34,053 nt of DNA from RGIG2041 sp045546315 (GCA_045546315.1 JAZQCN010000139.1:1-34053), one strand, 5' to 3'. Positions 14,421 through 23,507 are shown, counted from the first letter of the stretch. Translations and numbers: made by a program. The notes: generated by a model from the letters alone, not told the origin.

Positions 14421-15275
14421 ATGTATCGTGAAATTGTTGAGCACAACAATCCTAATTTAAACATCAACATTTCTTCCAACCGCTCCAACAAAAGGACCGT
14501 GTATACACAGATGCATTTTCACACCTGCTTAGAGTTTTTGTATATACTGCAAGGCAGCTATTTGTGCCACACAGACAAGGACAACATTCTTGTTCAGGCA
14601 GGAGAAATCATTTTTTTCAACAGCAGAACGCCGCACGCAACAGAGACAACCACGGACAGCACCGTAGAATGTGTAATGCTTCAATTTGACGACCTTGTAA
14701 AAACGCCCGAAAATGCAAAGTTTCTTTCACGCTTTATTGAGCAAAACAATGTGCCGTATTATGTTTTTAAGGCAAAGGATAAAAATACGAATACTTTAAT
14801 TGACCTGATTATGACCATATACAACGAACGCGAAAAAAAGGACATTGCCCACAACTATATCATAACCGCAAAAAAGCTGGAAATATTCGCACTCTTACAC
14901 AGAGCGGGACTTTTGACGGAGAATACCCCGAATGCACCGCACGAAAAAAGCATACAACACATTCTGCCGATTGCCGAATTCATCGAAAAGCATTATATCA
15001 CCGCCGTTTCCCTGCAGGATATCGGCAGCGCATTACACATGAACAAAAATTACATATGTAAAATTTTCAAAGCCGCAACAAACAAAACCATAATGGATTA
15101 TTTGAATTTTGTTCGGGTTGAAAATGCAAAACCGCTTTTAAAAGCAGGACTTTCCGTCTCTCAGGTCGCATCTTCCGTCGGCTTTGCATCACAGTCCTAT
15201 TTCAACAAAATATTTCAGAAATATATTCTGTGTACACCCTCGGAGTACAAAAAACGTTTTTTAGAGAACCTGTAA
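14421..15275 (+). CDS. AraC family transcriptional regulator
   Basis: 284 residues. Cupin-type sensing domain at the N-terminus (MHFHTCLEFLYILQGSY, VQAGEIIFFNSRTPHAT), then two helix-turn-helix motifs at about 190-280 (TAVSLQDIGSALHMNKNYIC and LSVSQVASSVGFASQSYFNK, with a typical TPSEYKKRF end). ATG 14421 was chosen for GGAGGTGAT just upstream; the GTG nine bases earlier lies inside that ribosome binding site. It is 29 bases from the esterase gene on the same strand with no terminator between, so the two are probably one unit and the esterase its likely target. Confidence 0.9.
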   Translation: MYREIVEHNNPNLNINISSNRSNKRTVYTQMHFHTCLEFLYILQGSYLCHTDKDNILVQAGEIIFFNSRTPHATETTTDSTVECVMLQFDDLVKTPENAKFLSRFIEQNNVPYYVFKAKDKNTNTLIDLIMTIYNEREKKDIAHNYIITAKKLEIFALLHRAGLLTENTPNAPHEKSIQHILPIAEFIEKHYITAVSLQDIGSALHMNKNYICKIFKAATNKTIMDYLNFVRVENAKPLLKAGLSVSQVASSVGFASQSYFNKIFQKYILCTPSEYKKRFLENL

Positions 15276-15304
15276 AAAAATAAATTCCTTAAGGAGATAC
15301 TGCT

Positions 15305-16336
15305 ATGGAACTTTTAAACAAACTGCCCATGCCGGGCGAAATGAGCAAAAAAGAGATTGTTGACCTTTTACTGAAAGAGGAATACGGCGATTTGCCGCCG
15401 GCACCCATCAAGGTATATGCAACCGAGGTGGAAACCTACGAAAACTTCTGCGCCGGCACGGCGCACCGCAAGCAGATGCTTTTAACCTGCGAGGCGGAAT
15501 TCGGCACATTCACCTTCCCGTTTATCTACACAAAAAAGACGAACACAGACAAGCCGGTGCCCTGCTTTATTCATATCAATTTCCGACCGGATGTGCCCGA
15601 CCGCTATCAGCCGAATGAGGAAATTAACGATGCCGGCTACAGCGTTATAAGCTTTGGGTACAAGGATGTAACCAGTGACGACGGCGACTTTGCAAACGGA
15701 CTTGCCGGCGTGGTGTACAAAGACGGCAAGCAGACCGAAGACGGCTGCGGCAAAATCGGACTGTGGGCATGGGCGGCAATGCGCCTGATGGACTATGCAC
15801 AGACACTTCCGGAGCTTGATAAAGCCCGCATCAGCGTTTGCGGACACTCGCGCCTTGGCAAAACGGCACTTTTAGCCGGCGCGCTTGACGAGCGCTTCTA
15901 CTGTGCCTTCTCCAACTGCTCCGGCTGCAGCGGTGCTGCGCTTGCAAGAGAAAACACCGGCGAAACCATCAAGGATATTGTAAACAAATTTCCGTTCTGG
16001 TTTAAAAAATCCTACGCAAAATACATAGACAACGAAGCGGCAATGCCGTTTGACCAGCACTATTTAATCGCGGCAAATATACCGCACCTTGTATATGTCG
16101 CAAGTGCAGAAAAGGATTTGTGGGCGTGCCCGGAAAATGAGTATATGGCGTGCATCGCCGCAAGTGACTACTACAAAAAGCACACCGGCTGCGGCTTTGT
16201 GCATCCCGACCGCCTCGCAAAGGTCGGCGAATCCTTCCACGAAGGCAACATCGGCTACCACTACAGAACCGACACGCACTATTTCAGCCGCCGCGATTGG
16301 CAGCAGTATGTGCAGTTTTTGGAGCAGCACAAATAA
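15305..16336 (+). CDS. CE15-like (glucuronoyl) esterase, cytoplasmic form
   Basis: 343 residues, alpha/beta hydrolase. Blocks typical of carbohydrate esterase family 15: CGHSRLGKTALLAGALDERF with nucleophile S182, SNCSGCSGAALAR, FPFWFKKSYAKY, MPFDQHYLIA, VYVASAEKDLWACP with E269, and GYHYRTDTHYFSRRDW with H325 as candidate catalytic His. Characterised CE15 enzymes cut ester bonds between glucuronic acid of xylan and lignin alcohols, but many bacterial relatives act on other uronate esters. No signal peptide is present, so it should act on imported oligosaccharides or small esters, which is unusual for the biomass-degrading members. ATG 15305 has AAGGAG upstream. Downstream of an AraC regulator at 14421, and followed by a terminator. 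Confidence 0.75.
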   Translation: MELLNKLPMPGEMSKKEIVDLLLKEEYGDLPPAPIKVYATEVETYENFCAGTAHRKQMLLTCEAEFGTFTFPFIYTKKTNTDKPVPCFIHINFRPDVPDRYQPNEEINDAGYSVISFGYKDVTSDDGDFANGLAGVVYKDGKQTEDGCGKIGLWAWAAMRLMDYAQTLPELDKARISVCGHSRLGKTALLAGALDERFYCAFSNCSGCSGAALARENTGETIKDIVNKFPFWFKKSYAKYIDNEAAMPFDQHYLIAANIPHLVYVASAEKDLWACPENEYMACIAASDYYKKHTGCGFVHPDRLAKVGESFHEGNIGYHYRTDTHYFSRRDWQQYVQFLEQHK

Positions 16337-16345
16337 AAATACCAA

Positions 16346-16378
16346 AAAAGCAGATGCGCTCGCATCTGCTTTTAATTT
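16346..16378. terminator. Bidirectional terminator between esterase and yebC
   Basis: A 13-base-pair perfect stem (16346-16358 with 16361-16373, AAAAGCAGATGCG and its complement) sits between two convergent stop codons and has T-tracts on both strands. Confidence 0.85.
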
Positions 16379-16380
16379 TC

Positions 16381-17115
16381 TTATTCTTCGTCCGGCTGGT
16401 TCCAGTTGTGATATACATTCTGTACATCGTCGTTGTCTTCGAGCATTTCTAAAAGCTTGCCCATAAACTTGATATCGTCCGGGTCGGTTAAATCCACAGT
16501 CGTCTGCGGCACAAGCGCTACCTCTGCGGAAGCGAGTGTGTAGTTTGCTTCAAGTGCCTCGCGTACAGCGCTGAACGCTTCCGGTGTTGTGGTAATTTCA
16601 AAAATACCGTCTTCGGAGGCAAAATCGTCTGCACCGGCATCGAGCGCTTCCATCATAAGTGTATCCTCATCAATGCCGTCTTCCTGCTCAATTAAGATTA
16701 CGCCCTTTTTATCGAACATAAAGCTTACGCAGCCCGTCTGTCCGAGGTTGCCGTGATACTTATCAAAATAGTGGCGCATATCACCTGCCGTACGGTTGCG
16801 GTTATCCGTCAGCGTTTCTACGATAACGGCTACACCGCTCGGGCCGTAGCCTTCATATGTGATGTCTTCGTAGTTATCGCCGCCGGTCTCACCCGCTGCC
16901 TTCTTAATTGTACGCGCAATGTTATCGTTCGGCATATTCGCCGCGCGCGCCTTTGCCATAATATCCTTCAGCTTCGAGTTGCTTTCCGGATCCGGACCGC
17001 CGGCCTTAACGACAACGGTCAGCTCACGGGAAATCTTTGTAAATATTTTTGCACGCTGTGCATCGTTTGCACCTTTTTTTCTTTTAATGGTACTCCATTT
17101 GGAATGTCCTGACAT
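16381..17115 (-). CDS. yebC: YebC/PmpR family protein
   Basis: 244 residues, normal for the family. Begins MSGHSKWSTIKRKKGANDAQ, the hallmark N-terminus, then the KISRELTVVVKAGGPDPESN block, NDNIARTIKKA, the YEGYGPSGVAVIVE segment and an acidic C-terminal region. Members were annotated as transcriptional regulators; work on some of them links the family to relief of ribosome stalling, so the role here is uncertain. ATG 17115 was chosen over one eight codons earlier because GGAGTGAAGG lies just upstream and the family starts here. It has its own promoter at 17172-17200 and a shared terminator with the convergent esterase gene. Confidence 0.95.
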   Translation of the reverse strand: MSGHSKWSTIKRKKGANDAQRAKIFTKISRELTVVVKAGGPDPESNSKLKDIMAKARAANMPNDNIARTIKKAAGETGGDNYEDITYEGYGPSGVAVIVETLTDNRNRTAGDMRHYFDKYHGNLGQTGCVSFMFDKKGVILIEQEDGIDEDTLMMEALDAGADDFASEDGIFEITTTPEAFSAVREALEANYTLASAEVALVPQTTVDLTDPDDIKFMGKLLEMLEDNDDVQNVYHNWNQPDEE

Positions 17116-17171
17116 GTTACCTTCACTCCTGTTTTGCAAAATAAAACGCTGTTTTGCGTTACAACCATTAA

Positions 17172-17200
17172 ATTATAACACAAAGCAGCGTCCGTTGCAA
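17172..17200 (-). promoter_or_regulatory. Promoter of yebC
   Basis: On the minus strand TTGCAA (17200-17195) and consensus TATAAT (17177-17172) have a 17-base spacer. It lies 19 bases downstream of the LRR gene stop. Confidence 0.75.
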
Positions 17201-17218
17201 GATATAATTATAAAGCTT

Positions 17219-19216
17219 TTAGTTTTCGTCCGTGTATGGCTTATCTGTTTCGATAAAAACGCCTTTTTCCTCGCTCCAGCCCACATTAAAGCCAAGGTGT
17301 CTGCCCAAATCGCGCAGCTTAAAGTAGGTGTACTGTCCTCCCTCGTCGTCCGTGAGCACAAATGCATCCATCGTCACAGGCACACCGTCTACTTTAATCG
17401 GTGCAACATCGAGCGAATACGGTCGGTCGCCGGAGAACGGATTTGCAAGCTCTCTGCCGTTTCTGTTGGTGTATTGTTTGTGCGACTCCAAATTGATTGT
17501 TCCGTCCCAGCTCACATTATACTCCGCCGGTGTTTCATCCAGCAAATATGCCAAATCACGAAGCTTGATATAATTGGTCGGGTTGCCGTTTGCATCCAGC
17601 AATGCATACATCGGCATATGCTCGTACCACAAGCCCATAAAGACCGCCTGCGAGGATTCATATGCTATGCCTGCAATGACACTTTCTGCAGGCTGCGCAT
17701 CCAGCGCAACAAACGGGATGCCGCTTTCCAGCGCGCTGCTTTCCGCGCCGGTGCCGCGGTAACCATACAGCGTCAGATGATTGCAAGAAGCAAAAACACT
17801 TTTGCCGAAGACTGCATTTTTGCTGAAAACCTTCATTTCCGTCATATAGTAGCACATACGAAATGCCTGGTCGCCGATGCTTATAACGCCCGCCGGTATG
17901 TCCAAGCGCTGCAGATTGCCACAGCCTTCAAATGCCTGCGCACCAATGGTTTGCACAGTAGAAGGAATTTGAATCTCCTTCAGTCGCAAGCAATTATAAA
18001 ATGTTTTTTCGTCGATGGTCTTTAAATTTGGCGGCAACGGTGCACTTTCAAGCTTTGAGCAGTTGGAAAACGCACGCGCACCGATGCTTTTCACGCCCGC
18101 CGGTATCGCAAACGCCGTCAGCGATGCACAGCGTTCAAATGCGCCTGCGCCAATTTCCTCCAGGCAGGCCGGCACATCTATTTTGGAAAATGCACAGTTA
18201 AAAAATGCACCGTCTCCAATTCGTTTTACTGAAGCCCCCATCGAAATCTCCGCAAGCTGCGCACAATCGTAAAACGCTTCGTTGCCGATTTCAACAACGC
18301 TGTCCGGAATCGTGACCCCTGTAATTGCGCCCGTTTTTGTTGTATCGGTATTTCCGAAAGTGCTGCTCGTACCGAGCCCATCCATGATGATAATACCGCC
18401 GCTGCTCTGCTTCTTATTTTTAAATACGCCGTCTGCAATTTTCGTAACCCCATCCGGAATTACCACATGGCCGCCGCTGCCGTTGTAGGCTGACAAAACA
18501 CCGTTAATAATCACAAACTCGTTTTGCGTTGCCACCCAGGGCGAGCCCTCAAATGCACCGGCGCCCATCTCCAGAAGGCCTGCCGGCAATTTTACATTTT
18601 CAAGATTCGGCGTCTTTGCAAACGCCTCCTTACCAATGCGCACAACGCTGTCCGGCATCGTGACGCTCTCTAAATAGTAACAATCCTTAAACGCCTGATC
18701 GTCAATCTCCAAAAGACCGTTCGGCAGCTTGAGTGTGCGAATAGATCTGTCGCCGCTGCATAAACCGCCGCCGATTCGTTTGACACCGCTCGGAATCACC
18801 AGATTGACCCCGCGCTTCTGTGCCGGAATCTCAATCAAAGTACCGTTGATGATATGCATATCATCGCCAAATTTCCGGTTTGCCCACGCTGTTGCATAAA
18901 ATGCGCCGCTGTCAATGTCCGTGATTCCACTTGGCAAGGAAACCTCTGCGAGATTGTAGCAGGACGCAAAGGCATTCCTGCCGATGCTTGCTACACTGTC
19001 CGGCAAAACAACGCTCGTCAGCGTGTTGCATTCTTTGAACGCTCCTGCGCCGATTGCAGTCACGCCGTCCGGCACAATGACCGCACCGCCGTCACCGTTA
19101 TATTTTTTCAGCACGCCGTTTTGAATTTCAAATTCCGCTACCTCCTGCGCCGCAAAAGACGGTATTACACTTAAGACAAGAGCGGCACACAGCAAAAGTG
19201 CAAGCATTTTTTTCAT
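17219..19216 (-). CDS. BspA-type leucine-rich-repeat surface protein with stalk-like C-terminus
   Basis: 665 residues. Signal peptide MKKMLALLLCAALVLSVIPS with probable cleavage after FAA (residue 23). Residues about 33-505 are LRR_5 repeats of the pattern IPDSV..IG..AF..C..L, about 17 units. Within them the motif NGVL-YNG-GG-VIPDGVT recurs at about 33 and 238, so the array looks like two large blocks. Residues about 525-660 (YIKLRDLAYLLD, YTYFKLRDLGRHLGFNVGW) are copper-amine-oxidase-N-like stalk modules, common in clostridial exported proteins. No sortase motif or transmembrane anchor is visible. Related BspA proteins mediate adhesion to host molecules, co-aggregation or are simply abundant surface proteins; the target here is unknown. 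ATG 19216 has GAGAGAGGG upstream. No own promoter was found, so it may depend on read-through past the abrB-type terminator. Confidence 0.9.
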   Translation of the reverse strand: MKKMLALLLCAALVLSVIPSFAAQEVAEFEIQNGVLKKYNGDGGAVIVPDGVTAIGAGAFKECNTLTSVVLPDSVASIGRNAFASCYNLAEVSLPSGITDIDSGAFYATAWANRKFGDDMHIINGTLIEIPAQKRGVNLVIPSGVKRIGGGLCSGDRSIRTLKLPNGLLEIDDQAFKDCYYLESVTMPDSVVRIGKEAFAKTPNLENVKLPAGLLEMGAGAFEGSPWVATQNEFVIINGVLSAYNGSGGHVVIPDGVTKIADGVFKNKKQSSGGIIIMDGLGTSSTFGNTDTTKTGAITGVTIPDSVVEIGNEAFYDCAQLAEISMGASVKRIGDGAFFNCAFSKIDVPACLEEIGAGAFERCASLTAFAIPAGVKSIGARAFSNCSKLESAPLPPNLKTIDEKTFYNCLRLKEIQIPSTVQTIGAQAFEGCGNLQRLDIPAGVISIGDQAFRMCYYMTEMKVFSKNAVFGKSVFASCNHLTLYGYRGTGAESSALESGIPFVALDAQPAESVIAGIAYESSQAVFMGLWYEHMPMYALLDANGNPTNYIKLRDLAYLLDETPAEYNVSWDGTINLESHKQYTNRNGRELANPFSGDRPYSLDVAPIKVDGVPVTMDAFVLTDDEGGQYTYFKLRDLGRHLGFNVGWSEEKGVFIETDKPYTDEN

Positions 19217-19240
19217 TATAAAACCCTCTCTCCCTCATAA

Positions 19241-19273
19241 ACAAAACAGGCATACCGTTACAGTATGCCTGTT
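19241..19273 (-). terminator. Terminator of the AbrB-type gene
   Basis: An 11-base-pair stem AACAGGCATAC (19245-19255) with its complement (19263-19273) and 7-base loop. On the minus strand it is followed by TTGTTTATG, a weak T-tract, which may permit read-through into the LRR gene. Confidence 0.7.
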
Positions 19274-19281
19274 AAATCCTT

Positions 19282-19524
19282 TTAAATATTTTTCAGCGAC
19301 TGTAAGCATTTTTTGCAAATGCACTTGCTCAGTACCTCTTCTACATCTTCCTCACTGCCGCAGAACACACAATTCGGATTATACTTTTTGAGCACGATTG
19401 CGTCTCCGTCCATTAAAATTTCCAGTCTGTCCTTTACGTCTATGCCCAGGCTTGTTCTGATTTCCTTCGGGATAACAACTCTGCCCAATTCGTCCACCGG
19501 TCTGGTCATACCTGTTTTTTTCAT
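19282..19524 (-). CDS. AbrB/SpoVT-type transition-state regulator
   Basis: 80 residues. The N-terminal swapped-hairpin DNA-binding domain is clear: TRPVDELGRVVIPKEIRTSL (about 5-24), then the loop-hinge pattern IDVKDRLEILMDGDAIVLKKY. The tail NCVFCGSEEDVEEVLSKCICKKC has two CxxC-type pairs and may bind zinc; this tail is common in clostridial AbrB relatives. ATG 19524 was chosen over one two codons earlier because the GGGGG of the ribosome binding site sits at the right distance. Likely a global regulator of transition-phase genes. Divergent from glyS, with its own promoter at 19571-19599. Confidence 0.92.
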   Translation of the reverse strand: MKKTGMTRPVDELGRVVIPKEIRTSLGIDVKDRLEILMDGDAIVLKKYNPNCVFCGSEEDVEEVLSKCICKKCLQSLKNI

Positions 19525-19570
19525 AACCATTTCCCCCTAAGCTTTACATATTCTGTCACCTACGGTATTA

Positions 19571-19599
19571 ATATTATCACATTCTGATTTTGCTTTCAA
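19571..19599 (-). promoter_or_regulatory. Promoter of the AbrB-type gene
   Basis: On the minus strand TTGAAA (19599-19594) and TAATAT (19576-19571) have a 17-base spacer. Confidence 0.65.
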
Positions 19600-19705
19600 G
19601 TCATAAACTTGAACAAAATGTATCTCTTTTCGACAAGAACATACATTTTTTTCAATGTCCCGCAAATATATTACTATTATATTTTAAAAAGGTATGCTAA
19701 ATGCC

Positions 19706-19733
19706 TTGACTTTTTTCCAATCTTTGATAAACT
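19706..19733 (+). promoter_or_regulatory. Candidate promoter of glyS
   Basis: TTGACT (19706-19711) and TAAACT (19728-19733) have a 16-base spacer; a better -10 look-alike, TATACT at 19733, is too far from the -35. The leader holds a small hairpin (CATACTTA with TAAGTGTG, about 19788-19809) next to the ribosome binding site. No T-box signature was found. Confidence 0.5.
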
Positions 19734-19836
19734 ATACTGTAGGGTTATAGGGCTATGTAAAAAAAACAAGCGTTATCCCCCGACCGCTCATACTTAAGCC
19801 ATAAGTGTGAAGCATTTTTATGGAGGTAGACAAAAA

Positions 19837-21228
19837 GTGAACAACTCTGAAAAAACAATGGAAAAAATTGTTGCGCTGTGTAAGGGCAGAGGCTTCGTGT
19901 ATCCGGGCTCTGACATTTACGGCGGACTTGCAAACTCCTGGGACTACGGCCCGCTCGGCGTTGAATTCAAAAACAATGTAAAGCGCGCATGGTGGAAAAA
20001 GTTTGTCCAGGAATCCAAATACAATGTAGGTTTGGATGCTGCAATCATCATGAATCCGAAGACCTGGGTCGCATCCGGCCATGTGGGCGGTTTTTCCGAC
20101 CCGCTGATGGACTGTAAGGAATGTAAGGCGCGCTTTCGTGCAGACCAGCTGATTGAAGATTTCTGCAAGGCAAAGGGCGAAACCATTGCGGTAGACGGTT
20201 GGACCAATGAGCAGATGCTCGAATACATCCAGACAAACGATGTTGTTTGTCCGGAATGCGGCAAGAAAAACTTTACGGACATCCGTAAGTTTAACTTAAT
20301 GTTTAAGACCTTCCAGGGCGTAACCGAGGACTCGCAGTCCGAGCTGTTTTTGCGTCCGGAAACTGCACAGGGTATTTTCGTAAACTTCAAAAATGTACAG
20401 CGTACATCCAGAAAGAAGATTCCGTTTGGTATTGCGCAGGTCGGCAAATCCTTCCGTAACGAAATCACACCGGGTAACTTCGTATTCAGAACACGCGAGT
20501 TCGAGCAGATGGAATTAGAGTTCTTCTGCGCACCGGGCACAGACCTTGATTGGTTCAAATACTGGAAGGACTACTGCATGAACTTCCTCTTAACACTGGG
20601 CATCCGCGAAGAAAACCTGCGCTTCCGCGACCACGCGAAGGAAGAGCTTTCCCACTACTCCAACGCAACAACGGACATCGAATTTGTGTTCCCGTTCGGC
20701 TGGGGCGAGCTTTGGGGCATTGCAGACAGAACAGACTACGACTTAAAGCAGCACGCTGAGCACTCCGGTGAGAGTATGGACTACACAGATCCGGTTACAA
20801 ACGAGCGTTATGTGCCGTACTGCGTAGAGCCGTCGCTCGGTGCAGACCGTGTTGCGCTTGCATTCTTAGTAGATGCATATGACGAAGAAAAGCTTGAGGG
20901 CGACGATGTGCGCGTTGTGCTTCGTTTGCATCCGGCGCTTGCACCGATTAAGGCTGCAGTTCTGCCGCTCTCGAAGAAGCTTTCCGACAAAGCAGGCGAA
21001 GTATTTGAAATGCTTTCCAAGAAATACCGCATCGAATTCGACGATGCAGGCTCGATTGGCAAGAGATATCGCCGCCAGGACGAAATCGGTACACCGTTCT
21101 GCATCACCTACGACTTCGAAAGTGAAGCAGACGGTTGCGTAACCGTTCGTGAGCGTGACAGCATGGAGCAGGTGCGTATGCCGATTTCCGAGCTGATCGC
21201 TTACCTGGATGAAAAGATTGATTTCTAA
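19837..21228 (+). CDS. glyS: Glycyl-tRNA synthetase, single-chain class II type
   Basis: 463 residues. Attaches glycine to tRNA-Gly using ATP. Typical of the alpha2 homodimer type (GlyQS): the start VNNSEKTMEKIVALCKGRGF, then YPGSDIYGGLANSWDYGPLG, a zinc-ribbon-like insert (DCKECKARF and VCPECGKKNF), LFLRPETAQGIFVNF, RNEITPGNFVFRTREFEQME (motif 2) and VEPSLGADRVALAFL (motif 3), with the anticodon-binding domain at about 360-463. GTG 19837 was chosen because GGAGG lies 10 bases upstream and the family starts there; the ATG at 19858 would remove a conserved residue run, and a GTG at 19807 precedes the ribosome binding site. It leads the glyS-secD-secF group with 40 bases to secD and no terminator between. 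Confidence 0.97.
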   Translation: MNNSEKTMEKIVALCKGRGFVYPGSDIYGGLANSWDYGPLGVEFKNNVKRAWWKKFVQESKYNVGLDAAIIMNPKTWVASGHVGGFSDPLMDCKECKARFRADQLIEDFCKAKGETIAVDGWTNEQMLEYIQTNDVVCPECGKKNFTDIRKFNLMFKTFQGVTEDSQSELFLRPETAQGIFVNFKNVQRTSRKKIPFGIAQVGKSFRNEITPGNFVFRTREFEQMELEFFCAPGTDLDWFKYWKDYCMNFLLTLGIREENLRFRDHAKEELSHYSNATTDIEFVFPFGWGELWGIADRTDYDLKQHAEHSGESMDYTDPVTNERYVPYCVEPSLGADRVALAFLVDAYDEEKLEGDDVRVVLRLHPALAPIKAAVLPLSKKLSDKAGEVFEMLSKKYRIEFDDAGSIGKRYRRQDEIGTPFCITYDFESEADGCVTVRERDSMEQVRMPISELIAYLDEKIDF

Positions 21229-21268
21229 TTTACAAAAGCTATTTTCTATAAAGGAGGCATTTTAAATC

Positions 21269-22561
21269 ATGAAAGCGAAAAGCATTATTTTCATGTTGCT
21301 TGCTTTGATTCTGGTGGCTGCGATTGCGACTGTATCGCTCGGCGGCATCACCTTATTCGGCAAGCAGTACTACAAGGGCATTCTGCAGGAGGGCGGCCTC
21401 AACAAGGGCATCGACCTTGCGGGCGGCTCGACCATCACCTTCGAGGCAAAGGCAGAAACCGTTTCCGAAGAAGAGATGAATGTTGTTGAAGCTGTTATGC
21501 GTGCCCGTCTGTCCAACCTCGGCTACACCGAGGCGCGCGTAAGCAGACTGCAAACCAACATGAAGCGTATCCGCGTTGAAATCCCGAACATCGATGCAGA
21601 GTCGGCAATTTCCCTGCTCGGCTCGACTGCAAAGCTGACCTTCCAGAACGCTGCCGGCGAGGTTGTGTTAGAAGGCAGCGATGTAGAGGATGCAAGCTAT
21701 GAATACGGTCAGACAAGCGAATTCAGCAACGCAACACACCATATCAAACTGACACTGACCGAAGACGGCCGCGCAAAGTTTGCAGAAGCAACCCGTGCAG
21801 CCGCTGCTGCAGGCACAGGCAACAACTACATCGCCATCTGCATGGACGGTCAGCCGATTTCCATGCCGCGTGTTGACACAGAAATTGACTCGAGCTGCTG
21901 TGTAATCACAGGTGACTTTACCCAGGAATCCGCTTCCCAGCTCGCAAACCAGATTAAGTCCGGTCAGCTGCCGGTTGAGCTCGAAGCCATTGAATCGAGC
22001 GAGGTTGGCGCAGAGCTTGGTGATGATGCATTCGTAACCAGCCTTTGGGCAGCGCTCATCGGTATTGCAATCATTATGCTGTTTATGCTGCTCGTTTACA
22101 GACTCCCGGGTCTGGTGGCAGACATTTCCCTCGTGGGCTATATCGGTCTTGTTTGCTTAGTTATCGGTGCATTCAAAATCAACTTAAGCCTCTCCGGTAT
22201 CGCAGGTATCATCCTCTCCATCGGTATGGCGGTAGACGCGAATGTATTGATTTTCGAAAGAATTAAGGAAGAAATCCGCAACGGCAAAACCGTTCGCGCT
22301 TCCGTAGATGCAGGCTTCAAGCGTGCGCTGACCGCCATCTTAGACGGTAACATCACCACCTTGATTGCTGCAATCGTGCTTTGGGCATCGGGCGTTGCAA
22401 CCGTACAGGGCTTCGCAGTTACACTCCTCATCGGTGTTGTACTTTCCATGTTCACAGCCATCACGCTGACACGCTTTTTGCTCAATCAGGTTGTCGGCTT
22501 AAACATCGTTAATCCGGTTGCATACGGCGCAAAGCCGCTTGCAAAAAAAGACGCTGAATAA
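21269..22561 (+). CDS. secD: Protein translocase subunit SecD
   Basis: 430 residues. With SecF it pulls secreted proteins through SecYEG using the proton gradient. One N-terminal transmembrane helix (about 6-26), the periplasm-like P1 domain with the GIDLAGGSTITFE motif (about 48-60) and VEIPNIDAE, then five helices from about 262 to 415 that hold AVDANVLIFERIKEE. It is shorter than Gram-negative SecD (about 615) but usual for Bacillota. ATG 21269 has AAAGGAGG upstream. It is 21 bases from secF. SecD and SecF are separate here, unlike the fused SecDF of Bacillus. Confidence 0.96.
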   Translation: MKAKSIIFMLLALILVAAIATVSLGGITLFGKQYYKGILQEGGLNKGIDLAGGSTITFEAKAETVSEEEMNVVEAVMRARLSNLGYTEARVSRLQTNMKRIRVEIPNIDAESAISLLGSTAKLTFQNAAGEVVLEGSDVEDASYEYGQTSEFSNATHHIKLTLTEDGRAKFAEATRAAAAAGTGNNYIAICMDGQPISMPRVDTEIDSSCCVITGDFTQESASQLANQIKSGQLPVELEAIESSEVGAELGDDAFVTSLWAALIGIAIIMLFMLLVYRLPGLVADISLVGYIGLVCLVIGAFKINLSLSGIAGIILSIGMAVDANVLIFERIKEEIRNGKTVRASVDAGFKRALTAILDGNITTLIAAIVLWASGVATVQGFAVTLLIGVVLSMFTAITLTRFLLNQVVGLNIVNPVAYGAKPLAKKDAE

Positions 22562-22582
22562 TTAGAAAGGGAGGAAAAGTAA

Positions 22583-23482
22583 ATGTTTAGTATTACAAAG
22601 AACAAGCTGTGGTTTACTCTGATTCCTGTACTGATTATTGTAGCAGGTATCATCGGATTTTTCGTAAACGGCGGTTTTAAGCAGGATATCGACTTTGCCG
22701 GCGGTACTTCCGTTGAATTGGGTATGGGCAAGACGCTCACAAGTGCAGAGCGCGCAGAGGCTGCAAAGCTGTATATGGAGGCTGCAGGCCTGGAAATCGA
22801 GCCGACCGTGCAGTTGACGGGCGCAGGCACACAAAACATCGTAATTAAGTCTACGGTGCTCACACCGGAGGCAAGAGATGCCGGCATTAAGGCAATTGCC
22901 GATAAGCATGGTATTGATATGGCAAGCGAGGGCTTCGTGCTCAGCAATGCAACACAGGCAGCAACCTACGGTAATGAAATGAAGACCAGAACACTGCTCT
23001 TTTCGCTGCTTGCAGCTGCTTTGATGCTTGTGTACATCTGGATTCGCTTCGAATTCAGAAGCGGCTTGCTCGCAGTATGCTGCCTCGTAATCAATGTACT
23101 CGTTATGCTGGCTGTTTATGCGATTGCAAAGATTCCGCTGTCGACAACCTTTATTGCAGCAATCCTGACCGTTGTCGGTTATTCCATCAACGATACAATC
23201 GTTATCTTCGACAGAATCAGAGAAAACAGAAAGCTCGACAAGAAGAGCACCAACACAGAGGTCGTTGAAAACAGTATCTGGCAGTCGATGACCAGAACCA
23301 TCAACACCTCCATCACCACGCTGGTGACGCTGGTTCTGCTCTACTTTATGGGTGCATCTTCTTTAAAGAATTTCGCACTGCCGATTATCATCGGTGTCAT
23401 CTGCGGTTCGTTTACCTCCATCTTCATCGCAAGCCCGTGGTGGGGTGCATGGACGGATGTAGCAAAGAAGACTGTAAAATAA
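22583..23482 (+). CDS. secF: Protein translocase subunit SecF
   Basis: 299 residues. Partner of SecD. One N-terminal helix (about 8-27), the short exterior domain with DIDFAGGTSVELG (about 34-46), and five C-terminal helices holding VVGYSINDTIVIFDRIREN (about 197-215) and SWQSMTRTINTSITT-like sequence (IWQSMTRTINTSITTLVTL). ATG 22583 follows GGGAGG. The gene closes the glyS-secD-secF group and is followed by a terminator at 23508. Confidence 0.96.
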   Translation: MFSITKNKLWFTLIPVLIIVAGIIGFFVNGGFKQDIDFAGGTSVELGMGKTLTSAERAEAAKLYMEAAGLEIEPTVQLTGAGTQNIVIKSTVLTPEARDAGIKAIADKHGIDMASEGFVLSNATQAATYGNEMKTRTLLFSLLAAALMLVYIWIRFEFRSGLLAVCCLVINVLVMLAVYAIAKIPLSTTFIAAILTVVGYSINDTIVIFDRIRENRKLDKKSTNTEVVENSIWQSMTRTINTSITTLVTLVLLYFMGASSLKNFALPIIIGVICGSFTSIFIASPWWGAWTDVAKKTVK

Positions 23483-23507
23483 AAATCAAACAATATGCAC
23501 AAACACC

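Noticed and set aside
16919..18025. A 368-codon plus-strand frame
   Set aside because: It runs opposite yebC and the LRR gene, through the yebC promoter; shadow frame.
19734..19836. T-box riboswitch before glyS
   Set aside because: No T-box core sequence or specifier-stem structure; the leader is only about 100 bases.
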